Assembly: GCF_018860545.1 (NCBI RefSeq)
Contig: NZ_JAHKPN010000002.1
Coordinates: 186,001 to 250,000 of the forward strand
Reading direction: 5' to 3'
DNA from: Winogradskyella psychrotolerans
GTDB taxonomy: Bacteria; Bacteroidota; Bacteroidia; Flavobacteriales; Flavobacteriaceae
Length of the DNA: 64,000 bases
In this document: piece after piece, positions 32,738 through 41,993 of the stretch
How positions within the stretch are numbered: the first letter of the stretch is position 1
How the letters are laid out: every line of letters begins with the position of its first letter
The notes under the pieces: generated by a model
What the model was told of the DNA's origin: nothing
The model's input: the letters and a program-made list of their open reading frames with translations, nothing else
The model's database searches: none
Position numbers and translations under genes: made by a program

Positions 32738-34429
32738 ATGATTACAAATAAAAAGAAACAAGGAAGAACTAGAGCTCAAGAGAGTTCTAGCGCTATAGAA
32801 CGCATGTATATAACTATGCGTCACTTATTTAATCGTGGGTTTTATAAGCCTATGGGAGTTTCTGGTGAAACATTACGCGAAGCATTATTGCTTTTACGTC
32901 CAGAAATTTATGGTTCTATAGGAGAAGAAAAAGCAGAATTAGAAGGTTTACTATATGTGGTAGATCGTTTACCACAAGGTATAGAAGAATGTACTTTTAT
33001 TAACCTAACAAGTGATGAAGGTTATGGAAATTCGCATTTTAAAGCTATAATTCCACCAAAACGAAGACGTAATTGCTACCGTATTGATGACGAGCAAATG
33101 AATATTGAAATCACAAGAGGTCGTTCAGAGATTTACGATATATTAACGCACCTTACGTTTCTGTTTGTGGAGTCTCATAAAATTAGTAAACGCGTTATTA
33201 TAGATGAAGATGGTTCAACGGTTAGGGATTGGCAAAAATTAGAAAATGCGGTACTTTCAACAAAAAAACTTACGCAAAAAGAACGCGAAATAGCCATTAC
33301 GCACACGGCTAATATTTTAGGAAGAACGTTTAACGAACTCACTGAAGCGTATCCAAAATTTGCAACCGAAAGTCAACCAGAACGTTTACTTCATATTGTG
33401 TATTGGTTGGGTAAATTAGCAATTGAAGAAACTATTAATAATTCTAAACGTACTATTACTTTTAGTCCAGTTTTAAGAGAGCGTTTAGGACATCATATTC
33501 ATGGAGAAATATGGGCAGACACCATCAAGGCGGCTTTGCATAAAAACGGCTTATTAGAACGGCCAATTCATGTTATTAGTGCCAATATGCATAGCGTTAT
33601 GAATTCTTTATTTGCTAAAGGAGCACTAAAAGGTGCAGATGCTAAAAAAGATATTTTTCAAACCTATGAGGCCTTAAGTAATTCTAAAAATTCTGATCTA
33701 CGCAATAAAGTTGAAAAACTAGCGTTGCAAAATGGAATGATTCAAATCAATGATACATCTGGAACGAATATAGACATTCAGATTTTTGATACGGCTAAAA
33801 TTGATTTTTCTAAAACTGAATTTAAATATCTCGAAGAAGCTAAAGAAAATAAGGCAGTTATTTTTGTAATGGATTATGCTTTTGGAGAACAAGCCTATGA
33901 AACTTTAGATGAGTTTTTAAAACCGATACATGTCGATGGAAAAGATATTCATTTAGACGTGAAATCGATATCAATAATGGGTAAAGCAGGAATCTTAGAA
34001 GGAGGTAAAGGCGATGTTATGATTCCAACGGCTCATATTTTTGAAGGTACTGCCGATAATTATCCATTTAAAAATGAATTAACAAAGGGTGATTTAGCAG
34101 ACTGTGGTGTATCTGTTTTTGAAGGGACTATGGTGACTGTTTTAGGAACTTCGCTTCAAAATAAAGAGATTTTAAAATTCTTTAAGAAGTCAACATGGAA
34201 TGTTATCGGTTTGGAGATGGAAGGAGCACATTATCAAAAGGCCATTCAAGCAGCATCTAGAGTTAGAGGTAGTATAAACGAAGATGTCAAAGTAAGGTAT
34301 GCGTATTATGCTAGTGATAATCCATTAGAAACAGGAGGTACATTAGCTTCTGGAGGTTTAGGAACTTCTGGTGTGAAACCAACATACGTAATAACAAAAA
34401 AAATACTAGAACAAATATTTAATTCATAA
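32738..34429 (+). CDS. DUF6909-type protein with nucleoside-phosphorylase-like C-terminus
   Basis: A 563-residue cytoplasmic protein. The N-terminal half is helical and basic (FNRGFYKPMGVSGETLREAL, PPKRRRNCYRIDD), with no known fold that I can name. The C-terminal part has phosphorylase-type features: IMGKAGILEGGKGDVMIPT, then GLEMEGAHYQKAI, close to the E-M-E-G-A purine-binding motif of nucleoside phosphorylases and AMP or MTA nucleosidases. It corresponds to what I recall as the Bacteroidota DUF6909 family. A nucleotide or nucleoside-cleaving activity is inferred, not shown. Three bases separate it from the Wzz-like gene. Confidence 0.72.
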   Translation: MITNKKKQGRTRAQESSSAIERMYITMRHLFNRGFYKPMGVSGETLREALLLLRPEIYGSIGEEKAELEGLLYVVDRLPQGIEECTFINLTSDEGYGNSHFKAIIPPKRRRNCYRIDDEQMNIEITRGRSEIYDILTHLTFLFVESHKISKRVIIDEDGSTVRDWQKLENAVLSTKKLTQKEREIAITHTANILGRTFNELTEAYPKFATESQPERLLHIVYWLGKLAIEETINNSKRTITFSPVLRERLGHHIHGEIWADTIKAALHKNGLLERPIHVISANMHSVMNSLFAKGALKGADAKKDIFQTYEALSNSKNSDLRNKVEKLALQNGMIQINDTSGTNIDIQIFDTAKIDFSKTEFKYLEEAKENKAVIFVMDYAFGEQAYETLDEFLKPIHVDGKDIHLDVKSISIMGKAGILEGGKGDVMIPTAHIFEGTADNYPFKNELTKGDLADCGVSVFEGTMVTVLGTSLQNKEILKFFKKSTWNVIGLEMEGAHYQKAIQAASRVRGSINEDVKVRYAYYASDNPLETGGTLASGGLGTSGVKPTYVITKKILEQIFNS

Positions 34430-34432
34430 ACA

Positions 34433-35485
34433 ATGAGTGAAAAATTACCACAGCAACCCAATAACGAAGAGGTTGATTTAGGACAATTATTTAATGCCAT
34501 AGGTGGATTATTTGAAAAGCTTTTTGCTTTTATAGGTAGAATATTGACCGGGATTTTTTCTGCTATTATACACGTTATAAAACCATTAATAGTTTATTTT
34601 AAACTGGTTGTAGGAATCTTAACAATTGCTGTGATTTTAGGTGTTATTCTTGAAAAATCTGAAGATCCTATCTATTCATCTAAAATGGTGGTAGAGGCAC
34701 ATTTTGATTCTAAATATCAATTAGTTAATAGCATTGACTATTTTAATGCTTTGATTAAGTCTGATAATTTTAAGGAGTTGGAGACTATCTTTGAAATAGA
34801 CAGCGTAACGGCAAATGAGTTAAAGGGATTTGAATTAGCAAGAGGTCCTGAAACTCAAAATGATTTGTTTAGAGAGTATAATGAATATATTCAATCTATA
34901 GATACGTCTTTAGTAAATCAAGTCAACTATAATGAATATGTAAATAACAGAACTCTGTTATCTGGAAGTATGTATACCATTATAGCAAAATCTAAAAAAC
35001 AAGATATTTTTTTAAAACTCACCGAAGGATTTAAAAAAACGTTTGAAAATGATTTTACAAAAAAGCAAAAGCGAGTTAGGGATACTTTAGCATATATTGA
35101 GCGTAAATCCTTAACTACTGAGCTATCGCGTTTAGATAGTATTCAAAATATATATTTAGAAGTTTTAAAGAACGAATCTAACAATAGAGATGTATCCTTT
35201 GGATTAAATACAGGAATTCCATTACAAGAAGTAAAATCGGTAACTAATGAGTACGATCTCTTTATAAAAGAACAAGAAATTAGGAGAAATTTAAATTATT
35301 TAAATAAAACTATTGCTGAAGATGATACCATTTTTGATATTATATCTCCTTTTGACAAATTAGGTTATGAAGATAAAACGCTAACAGAGCGCTATTTTTT
35401 CATATTTCCAATTTTTATTTTGATCTTATTCGTTTTATGGTTTTTGGTAATTAAAGCATTTAATTTTATAAAAAATTATGAGTAA
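34433..35485 (+). CDS. Wzz-like chain-length/tethering membrane protein
   Basis: A 350-residue protein with two membrane segments: about 50-80 (IHVIKPLIVYFKLVVGILTIAVILG) and about 322-342 (YFFIFPIFILILFVLWFLV). Between them lies a large helical periplasmic region that reads as coiled coil. This two-TM topology matches Wzz/PCP chain-length regulators, and the location just before rfbBACD supports the call. No Wzc-type kinase domain is present, and the family-defining proline-rich second helix is weak. Its last 8 bases overlap rfbB. Confidence 0.65.
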   Translation: MSEKLPQQPNNEEVDLGQLFNAIGGLFEKLFAFIGRILTGIFSAIIHVIKPLIVYFKLVVGILTIAVILGVILEKSEDPIYSSKMVVEAHFDSKYQLVNSIDYFNALIKSDNFKELETIFEIDSVTANELKGFELARGPETQNDLFREYNEYIQSIDTSLVNQVNYNEYVNNRTLLSGSMYTIIAKSKKQDIFLKLTEGFKKTFENDFTKKQKRVRDTLAYIERKSLTTELSRLDSIQNIYLEVLKNESNNRDVSFGLNTGIPLQEVKSVTNEYDLFIKEQEIRRNLNYLNKTIAEDDTIFDIISPFDKLGYEDKTLTERYFFIFPIFILILFVLWFLVIKAFNFIKNYE

Positions 35486-36503
35486 ACCTAAATCTATACT
35501 TATTACAGGTGGCGCAGGTTTTATAGGTTCAAATTTTATAGTCTATTTTTTAGAAAAATATAAGAATATTAAAGTTGTTAATTTAGACAAGCTCACATAT
35601 GCAGGTGAGCTTTCTAATTTAAATGAACTTGAAAACAATGATAATTATACCTTTGTTAAAGGAGATATTTGTGATACAGAACTGATAAATGAACTTTTTA
35701 AGACTTATAACTTTTCTGGTGTTATTCATTTTGCTGCAGAATCTCATGTAGATAATTCTATTAAAAACCCAGATGCTTTTATAAAAACAAACGTTAATGG
35801 TACATTTAATTTAATAGATGTTGCTAAAAAACATTGGATGGAAGCTCCATTTAAATATAAAGACGGTTGCAAGAATAATCGATTTCACCATATATCTACC
35901 GATGAGGTTTATGGAACGTTAGGAGAAACAGGTTTATTTACAGAGGACACTCCTTATGCTCCTAATAGCCCATATAGCGCATCAAAAGCATCATCAGATT
36001 TTATTGTTAGGAGTTATTTTCATACCTACGGAATGAATGTCGTTACAACAAATTGTAGTAATAATTATGGTCCAAAACAGCATGATGAAAAGCTGATTCC
36101 AACTATAATTAGAAAGGCGTTGTCTAAAGAGCCAATTCCAATCTACGGAGATGGGAAGAATATTAGAGACTGGTTATATGTAGAAGATCATTGTAAGGGT
36201 ATTGATTTAGCATTTCAGAATGGATTAGCTGGTGAGACCTATAATGTAGGTGGTAAGAATGAACGTGATAATTTGTATATCGTTCATAAGATTTGCGAAA
36301 TATTAGATGGTATTAAGCCTAGAGATTGTAAGGGGTCTTATGCGGATTTAATAGCTTTTGTAAAAGACAGACCTGGACATGATTTTAGATACGCGATTGA
36401 TGCTTCAAAATTAGAAAATGAACTGGGATGGAAGGCAAGTGAGAATTTTGAATCAGGCATATTGAAAACTATAAATTGGTACCTAAATAAATACAATAGT
36501 TAA
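35478..36503 (+). CDS. rfbB: dTDP-glucose 4,6-dehydratase
   Basis: A 341-residue extended SDR enzyme, step 2 of dTDP-L-rhamnose synthesis. NAD-binding [10 protein letters not shown] at residues 11-20; catalytic Tyr166 and Lys170 in YSASKAS; the active-site Asp-Glu pair in STDEVYG. Complete length. Its start overlaps the Wzz-like gene by 8 bases; rfbA begins 1 base after its stop. Confidence 0.97.
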   Translation: MSKPKSILITGGAGFIGSNFIVYFLEKYKNIKVVNLDKLTYAGELSNLNELENNDNYTFVKGDICDTELINELFKTYNFSGVIHFAAESHVDNSIKNPDAFIKTNVNGTFNLIDVAKKHWMEAPFKYKDGCKNNRFHHISTDEVYGTLGETGLFTEDTPYAPNSPYSASKASSDFIVRSYFHTYGMNVVTTNCSNNYGPKQHDEKLIPTIIRKALSKEPIPIYGDGKNIRDWLYVEDHCKGIDLAFQNGLAGETYNVGGKNERDNLYIVHKICEILDGIKPRDCKGSYADLIAFVKDRPGHDFRYAIDASKLENELGWKASENFESGILKTINWYLNKYNS

Positions 36504-36504
36504 T

Positions 36505-37368
36505 ATGAAAGGAATTATTCTTGCAGGTGGATCAGGTACAAGATTACACCCATTAACTTTAGCGGTCAGTAAGCAATTAATGCCTATTTATGATAAACCC
36601 ATGATTTATTATCCGTTGTCTACTTTAATGTGGGCTGGTATCAAGGATATACTAATTATTTCTACACCTCAAGATTTGCCCTTATTTAAAAAATTGCTAG
36701 GAGATGGTAAACGCTTTGGTTGCAATTTTGAATATGCTGTGCAGGAAGAACCAAATGGTTTAGCGCAAGCTTTTATTATAGGAGAGGAATTTATAGGAAA
36801 CGATAAGGTGGCTCTAATTTTGGGCGATAATATTTTTTATGGAACAGGTTTAGCGGAATTGTTGCAACAAAATAACGATCCTGATGGAGGCATCGTATAT
36901 GCTTATCATGTGCACGATCCAGAACGCTATGGTGTTGTAGAGTTCGATGAGCATGATAATGCGGTTTCAATTGAAGAAAAACCAGAACATCCTAAGTCTA
37001 ATTATGCCGTTCCTGGTATTTATTTCTATGATAATTCAGTAGTGGATATCGCTAAAAATATCAAACCAAGTAAACGTGGAGAGTTGGAAATAACAGACGT
37101 CAACAAGACATATCTACACCAAGGGAAATTAAAAGTAAGTGTACTTGATAAAGGTACAGCGTGGCTAGATACAGGTACTTTTAAATCTTTAATGCAAGCC
37201 TCCCAATTTGTACAGGTTATAGAAGAGCGTCAAGGCTTAAAAATAGGTGCTATTGAAGAAGCAGCATATAGAATGGGATATATTGATAAAAAACAATTTA
37301 TAAAAGTGGTTAAGCCGTTAACTAAGAGTGGTTATGGTAAGCATTTATTAAGTTTAGTATCCGAATAA
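36505..37368 (+). CDS. rfbA: Glucose-1-phosphate thymidylyltransferase
   Basis: A 287-residue nucleotidyltransferase, step 1 of dTDP-L-rhamnose synthesis. Nucleotide-binding [11 protein letters not shown] at 8-18, [13 protein letters not shown] and the metal-site LGDNIFYG near 108-115, GTAWLDTGT near the C-terminus. The sequence is close to classical RmlA. Tight spacing to rfbB and rfbC. Confidence 0.97.
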   Translation: MKGIILAGGSGTRLHPLTLAVSKQLMPIYDKPMIYYPLSTLMWAGIKDILIISTPQDLPLFKKLLGDGKRFGCNFEYAVQEEPNGLAQAFIIGEEFIGNDKVALILGDNIFYGTGLAELLQQNNDPDGGIVYAYHVHDPERYGVVEFDEHDNAVSIEEKPEHPKSNYAVPGIYFYDNSVVDIAKNIKPSKRGELEITDVNKTYLHQGKLKVSVLDKGTAWLDTGTFKSLMQASQFVQVIEERQGLKIGAIEEAAYRMGYIDKKQFIKVVKPLTKSGYGKHLLSLVSE

Positions 37369-37369
37369 T

Positions 37370-37915
37370 ATGACTGCAAAAGAAACCAAGCTAAGTGGGT
37401 GCTTTATTATAGAGCCTCAAGTTTTTGAAGACAAACGTGGTTATTTTGTTGAGAGCTTTAACCAAAAGACGTTTAATAAAGCTTTGGGTTTAAATATTGA
37501 ATTTGTTCAAGATAACGAATCGCAATCCTCTAGAGGAGTCTTAAGAGGCTTACATTATCAATTAGGTGCATATGCTCAGGCAAAATTAGTAAGAGTAATT
37601 AAAGGTAAGGTTTTAGATATTGTTGTGGACTTAAGACCGAATTCTGTGACTTTTGGTGAGCACTTTTCTGTTGAACTTTCAGAACAAAATAAAACACAAC
37701 TTTTTGTCCCTAGGGGATTTGCACATGGATTTATAGTTTTAAAAGATGAAACAATCTTTAGTTATAAATGTGATAATTATTACCATAAAGCATCTGAAGC
37801 CGGCATCATTTACAACGACGAAGATTTAAATATCGATTGGCAATTGCCTAGTGCTGATTTTATTCTTTCAGATAAAGATATTATACTTCCTAAATTAAAA
37901 GAGGCTAAACTATGA
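37370..37915 (+). CDS. rfbC: dTDP-4-dehydrorhamnose 3,5-epimerase
   Basis: A 181-residue RmlC cupin, step 3 of the pathway. Conserved GVLRGLHYQ (catalytic His in RGLHYQ), KLVRVIKGKVLDIVVDLR, and FVPRGFAHGFIVL. Length standard. Its stop overlaps the ATG of rfbD (ATGA). Confidence 0.97.
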   Translation: MTAKETKLSGCFIIEPQVFEDKRGYFVESFNQKTFNKALGLNIEFVQDNESQSSRGVLRGLHYQLGAYAQAKLVRVIKGKVLDIVVDLRPNSVTFGEHFSVELSEQNKTQLFVPRGFAHGFIVLKDETIFSYKCDNYYHKASEAGIIYNDEDLNIDWQLPSADFILSDKDIILPKLKEAKL

Positions 37916-38763
37916 TACAAGTACTTGTGACTGCTAAAGACGGTCAATTAGCACAATGCATTCAAAGTTTAACTACACAATATCACAATTTTCAATTTGT
38001 TTTTAAATCGTCATCGGATTTAGATATAACCAACAAAACTAATATCGAAGAGGTATTGGGAGCACAGTCGTTTGATTATTGTATTAATTGTGCAGCTTAT
38101 ACCGCTGTGGATAAGGCTGAAGAAGAAATCGAATTAGCTGATAGAGTAAATCATCTAGGAGCAAAGCTATTAGCGGAATCTTGCCATAGCTTTAATGTCA
38201 CACTAATTCATATTTCAACAGATTTTGTATTTGATGGTAAATCTTCAAAAGCCTACTTAGAAAGTGATAACACGAATCCTTTAGGCGTTTATGGTATCAC
38301 TAAATTAAAAGGCGAGCAGGCTATCTCTAAAGCTCTAGAACGTCATTTTATAATTAGAACGTCTTGGTTATACTCGGAATTCGGAAATAATTTTCTAAAA
38401 ACGATGTTAAGATTAGCCAATCAGCGTGATGACATTGGTGTTGTAGGTGATCAAATTGGAAGTCCAACTTATGCCAGAGATTTAGCAGATGTGATTCTAA
38501 AGCTTATGGAATCTAAAACCACAAATTATGGTGTTTATCATTACTCTAATGAGGGAGAGGTCAGTTGGTATGATTTTGCAAAAGAAATTTTTGAAGTATG
38601 TAATAGTTCAATCAAGCTGAATAAAATTGAAACTAAGGATTATCCTACACCAGCAGTACGACCAAAGTATAGTATAATGAATACTCAAAAAATAAGTCAA
38701 CTTTTAGATCTTAAAATTCCGAATTGGAAGTTGAGTTTAGCGCAAGCCATTACTAATCTTTAG
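37912..38763 (+). CDS. rfbD: dTDP-4-dehydrorhamnose reductase
   Basis: A 283-residue RmlD, final step giving dTDP-L-rhamnose. The N-terminal nucleotide-binding loop reads TAKDGQLAQC instead of the usual GxxGQLG. Other signatures are intact: INCAAYTAVDKAEEE, HISTDFVFDG, and the catalytic YGITKLKGE. Overlaps rfbC by four bases. The end of the rfb run; a gap with an inverted repeat follows. Confidence 0.96.
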   Translation: MIQVLVTAKDGQLAQCIQSLTTQYHNFQFVFKSSSDLDITNKTNIEEVLGAQSFDYCINCAAYTAVDKAEEEIELADRVNHLGAKLLAESCHSFNVTLIHISTDFVFDGKSSKAYLESDNTNPLGVYGITKLKGEQAISKALERHFIIRTSWLYSEFGNNFLKTMLRLANQRDDIGVVGDQIGSPTYARDLADVILKLMESKTTNYGVYHYSNEGEVSWYDFAKEIFEVCNSSIKLNKIETKDYPTPAVRPKYSIMNTQKISQLLDLKIPNWKLSLAQAITNL

Positions 38764-38826
38764 AAGGTAAGATCGTCTTCATCACATATTATTTAGGATA
38801 TTTAATCACGAATTAAAGCTATTCAT

Positions 38827-38875
38827 TATTTTATAATTATTAAGATTAGTATTATTGTATTCTAATTATAAAATA
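38827..38875. repeat. 13-bp inverted repeat after rfbD
   Basis: TATTTTATAATTA (38827-38839) pairs exactly with TAATTATAAAATA (38863-38875), 23 bases apart. It has no GC core, so it is weak as a terminator; it marks the break between the rfb genes and the MBOAT cassette. Confidence 0.5.
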
Positions 38876-38955
38876 GGGTGATAAATACAGTCTTATTACT
38901 TTAATATAAGTAGGTTAGTATGTATAATTTTAATTAAGAAATCTCATTTTTACAT

Positions 38956-40428
38956 ATGTTATTTAATTCGCTCGATTTTGCTATATTTTTTCCTATAGTT
39001 TTTGTGCTTTATTGGCTTGTAGCCAAAAACCTTACTTTAAGAAATATTCTAATTTTAGTTGCTAGTTATACCTTTTATGGTTGGTGGGATTGGCGTTTTT
39101 TGTTTTTAATTGCAGTGAGTACATTAGTGGATTTTTATGTGGGTAAACAAATGCATAAAACAGAAGACAAGCGCAAGCGAAAACAACTACTTTTTGTAAG
39201 CCTATTTGTTAATTTAGGGTTCTTAATTTATTTTAAATACACTAACTTTTTTATAGAATCATTTGTAGATTCGTTTCGATTATTTGGTAAAGCGCTTGAG
39301 GTATCTACATTAAATATAATACTTCCTGTTGGGATTAGTTTTTATACATTTCAGACCTTAAGTTACACTATTGACATCTATAGAAAACAGCTAAAGCCAA
39401 CGAATGATATTATAGCATTTAGTGCTTTTGTTGCTTTTTTTCCGCAGCTTGTTGCTGGTCCTATTGAAAGAGCGTCTCATTTATTACCTCAATTTTATAA
39501 AACCTACACTTTTAATTATAAGCTTGTAAAGTCTGGCCTATTATTAATGGCTTTTGGCTTGTTTAAGAAAATGGTCATTGCAGATCGGGCAGCACTTTAC
39601 GTTAATCAGGTTTATAATAATGTGGATGATTATGGAGGTGTTGGTTACATGTATGCCACCATACTCTTCGCATTTCAAATTTATTGTGATTTTTCTGGTT
39701 ACTCAGATATTGCCATTGGTTTAGGACGCACTATGGGATTTGATTTAATGAAGAATTTTAATAGTCCTTATATTTCAAAATCCTTGACGGAGTTCTGGAG
39801 ACGCTGGCACATTTCGTTGTCTACTTGGTTCAGAGATTATCTATATATTCCTTTGGGAGGAAATAAAAAAGGTAAATTTAGAACTTACGCTAATATTTTT
39901 ATTGTATTTGTGGTGAGTGGTTTTTGGCATGGAGCTGCCATGACTTTTATTATTTGGGGAGCTATTCATGGCGTGATTTTGATGATTGAAAAAGGCACTT
40001 TTACTTTTAGAAAAAGAGTATTTAAGAAATTAGGTTTAGATAAAGTGAATCTTTCTAATCACCTTTTCTTTGGATTCATCATATTTAGTATCGTCTGTTT
40101 CGCATGGGTCTTTTTTAGGGCGAACTCACTAAGTGATTCTTTTCAAATAGTTTCGGGATTTTTTTATAATTTCAATTTAAGCAATATATTTAAAAAGGAT
40201 ACCTATTTAATAGGTTTTAAACCTAATGAGTTTAAGATAATTAGTATTGCTATTTTATTGCTGTTTCTGTTTGAATATTTGCATAGAAAACATAATATTA
40301 TAAAGTATTTAAATAACCAAGCAACAGTATTTAGATGGTTGTTTTATTTAAGTATTGTATTATCCATAGTTGTATTTGGTATTTATGGAGACAGAAATAT
40401 TCAAGAGTTTATTTATTTTCAATTTTAA
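38956..40428 (+). CDS. MBOAT-family O-acyltransferase (AlgI-like)
   Basis: A 490-residue polytopic membrane protein of the MBOAT/AlgI family. Signatures: LPVGISFYTFQTLSYTID near 117-134, PQLVAGPIER near 155, DFSGYSDIAIGLGRTMGFD, and the catalytic-His region NIFIVFVVSGFWHGAAM near 310-326, all typical of AlgI/DltB/PatA-type acyltransferases that pass acyl groups across the inner membrane to exported glycans. A paired SGNH protein starts two bases after its stop, the usual arrangement for such systems. The acceptor is presumably the glycan made here. Confidence 0.94.
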   Translation: MLFNSLDFAIFFPIVFVLYWLVAKNLTLRNILILVASYTFYGWWDWRFLFLIAVSTLVDFYVGKQMHKTEDKRKRKQLLFVSLFVNLGFLIYFKYTNFFIESFVDSFRLFGKALEVSTLNIILPVGISFYTFQTLSYTIDIYRKQLKPTNDIIAFSAFVAFFPQLVAGPIERASHLLPQFYKTYTFNYKLVKSGLLLMAFGLFKKMVIADRAALYVNQVYNNVDDYGGVGYMYATILFAFQIYCDFSGYSDIAIGLGRTMGFDLMKNFNSPYISKSLTEFWRRWHISLSTWFRDYLYIPLGGNKKGKFRTYANIFIVFVVSGFWHGAAMTFIIWGAIHGVILMIEKGTFTFRKRVFKKLGLDKVNLSNHLFFGFIIFSIVCFAWVFFRANSLSDSFQIVSGFFYNFNLSNIFKKDTYLIGFKPNEFKIISIAILLLFLFEYLHRKHNIIKYLNNQATVFRWLFYLSIVLSIVVFGIYGDRNIQEFIYFQF

Positions 40429-40430
40429 AT

Positions 40431-41888
40431 ATGAGGGCTTTACTAAGCAAATCTTTAGTTTTTGGAGCGATTTTAGTCTTTATACTTTTAAAGATTGAGC
40501 CTTATTTTGTGGATAATTCTAGCTGGGATGTTAGTTCCTTTAATTCATTTTATGAAGAAGACAAGAACTCATCAGATATTGTTTTTATTGGTAGTTCACA
40601 TTTAAACAAAGGGATAGATACTTATATTTTAGATGCCAATTGTAACACTAACTCTATAAAAATTAGTGGTGCAGGAATGAATATTGCGCAAACCTACTTT
40701 AATTTAAAAGAAGTTCTTACACGTCAATCACCAAAAATTGTATCTATAGAAACTTTTGGATTAATTGTGCCTAATAACAAGTACAATAACAGCATAGATG
40801 AAAATGGAAACATGGTATTAAAATCTTATAATACAGAATATTATAAGAGATTTGGCATGGCTAAATTAGAAGAAATAAGCAGTATTTATCCTGAGGATAA
40901 AGTATTCCATATGTTTAATTTTTTTAGGTTTCATGATGTATGGACCGATGTAGAAACGTTATCAAAATCTATTGATGCTAAGTTGTCTTTTAATCCGAAG
41001 AAAATAAATCAAGACATTAATAAATATACAAGTTATTTTTCTGATGTTCAGATGAAAGCTTATCAAAACAAGGAATTTGATACTAAAGGTTTTTTCATAT
41101 CTGATGATGAAAAGCTGTTTTTAGAGAAAATCATTCAATTGTCTAAAGAACACAATTTTGAATTGTTATTTTTTACGGTCCCAGTATTAGATGTCTATTA
41201 TAAGAAAACGGCAATAGGTTTTAAAAGAGTTGAAAATGAATTAAGAGAAATTTTTAAATCACATAAAAACATTACGTATTACGATATAAATTCTGAAGTT
41301 GGTGGCTATGATAAAACACGTTTTTTGCCGGGTAATGTTAATAATAATCAACACCTTAATTACAAAGGGATAATTAACACGACTCATTTGTTATCGAAAT
41401 TTATAAAGAAAAATTATAAGTTTGATTCTCATTTAAAAAAGCCGGTTAGGTCTATTGAAGATATTTTATACAGTCATAGAAAGATAGAAAAAGACACATC
41501 ATTCTTAAGTTATATTTCAACTGTAAATGGAGTCAAATTTAATGTTGATGGCAAGGTGAAAACTACAATTGCTATTCCTAAAAATCAAAAATACATAACG
41601 ATTAAGGGGTGGATGTTTAAAGACGAATTACCTTCAAGAGAAACAACTAGAAAAATTGCTCTAAAGAAGAATAACAGTTTTATTTTTATCTCTAAAGGAG
41701 ATTTAAGTAAACGGTCTGTAAAAAATATAGCCAATAAATACGGAGAAGATTATTTAGAATCTGGATATCAGTTTAAAATAGATAAAAATGCCCTAGAAAA
41801 AGGGAAGTATAAAATTTATAATATTATAGAATCTGATAAAGGTGACATCTTAGTTAAAGATATGTGGAAATGGATAACTATAGAATAA
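40431..41888 (+). CDS. SGNH (DltD/AlgJ-like) acyltransferase partner, copy 1
   Basis: A 485-residue membrane-anchored protein. The start is the ATG at 40431, two bases past the MBOAT stop; an in-frame upstream extension lies inside the MBOAT gene and is not credible. An N-terminal helix anchors it (about 5-22, SLVFGAILVFILLKI). The catalytic Ser55 lies in VFIGSSHLNKG and His308 in NQHLNYKG, with the usual long spacing. The last 110 or so residues form a separate strand-rich domain starting near ITIKGWMF and ending SGYQFKI...LEKGKYKIY. It is a tandem paralogue of the next gene. Probably the O-acyl transferring partner of the MBOAT. Confidence 0.85.
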   Translation: MRALLSKSLVFGAILVFILLKIEPYFVDNSSWDVSSFNSFYEEDKNSSDIVFIGSSHLNKGIDTYILDANCNTNSIKISGAGMNIAQTYFNLKEVLTRQSPKIVSIETFGLIVPNNKYNNSIDENGNMVLKSYNTEYYKRFGMAKLEEISSIYPEDKVFHMFNFFRFHDVWTDVETLSKSIDAKLSFNPKKINQDINKYTSYFSDVQMKAYQNKEFDTKGFFISDDEKLFLEKIIQLSKEHNFELLFFTVPVLDVYYKKTAIGFKRVENELREIFKSHKNITYYDINSEVGGYDKTRFLPGNVNNNQHLNYKGIINTTHLLSKFIKKNYKFDSHLKKPVRSIEDILYSHRKIEKDTSFLSYISTVNGVKFNVDGKVKTTIAIPKNQKYITIKGWMFKDELPSRETTRKIALKKNNSFIFISKGDLSKRSVKNIANKYGEDYLESGYQFKIDKNALEKGKYKIYNIIESDKGDILVKDMWKWITIE

Positions 41889-41993
41889 TCTTTAATTAAA
41901 AAATGATTAAAAAAATGAGAGCTATATTATCAATAATTAGTTGTGGTTTGTAAAGAGTCTATATAAACAAGAGTTTATTTTAAGTTTTGAGGT

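Noticed and set aside
40335..40430. A 32-codon extension of SGNH copy 1
   Set aside because: It lies within the end of the MBOAT gene in another frame and would spoil the N-terminal anchor.
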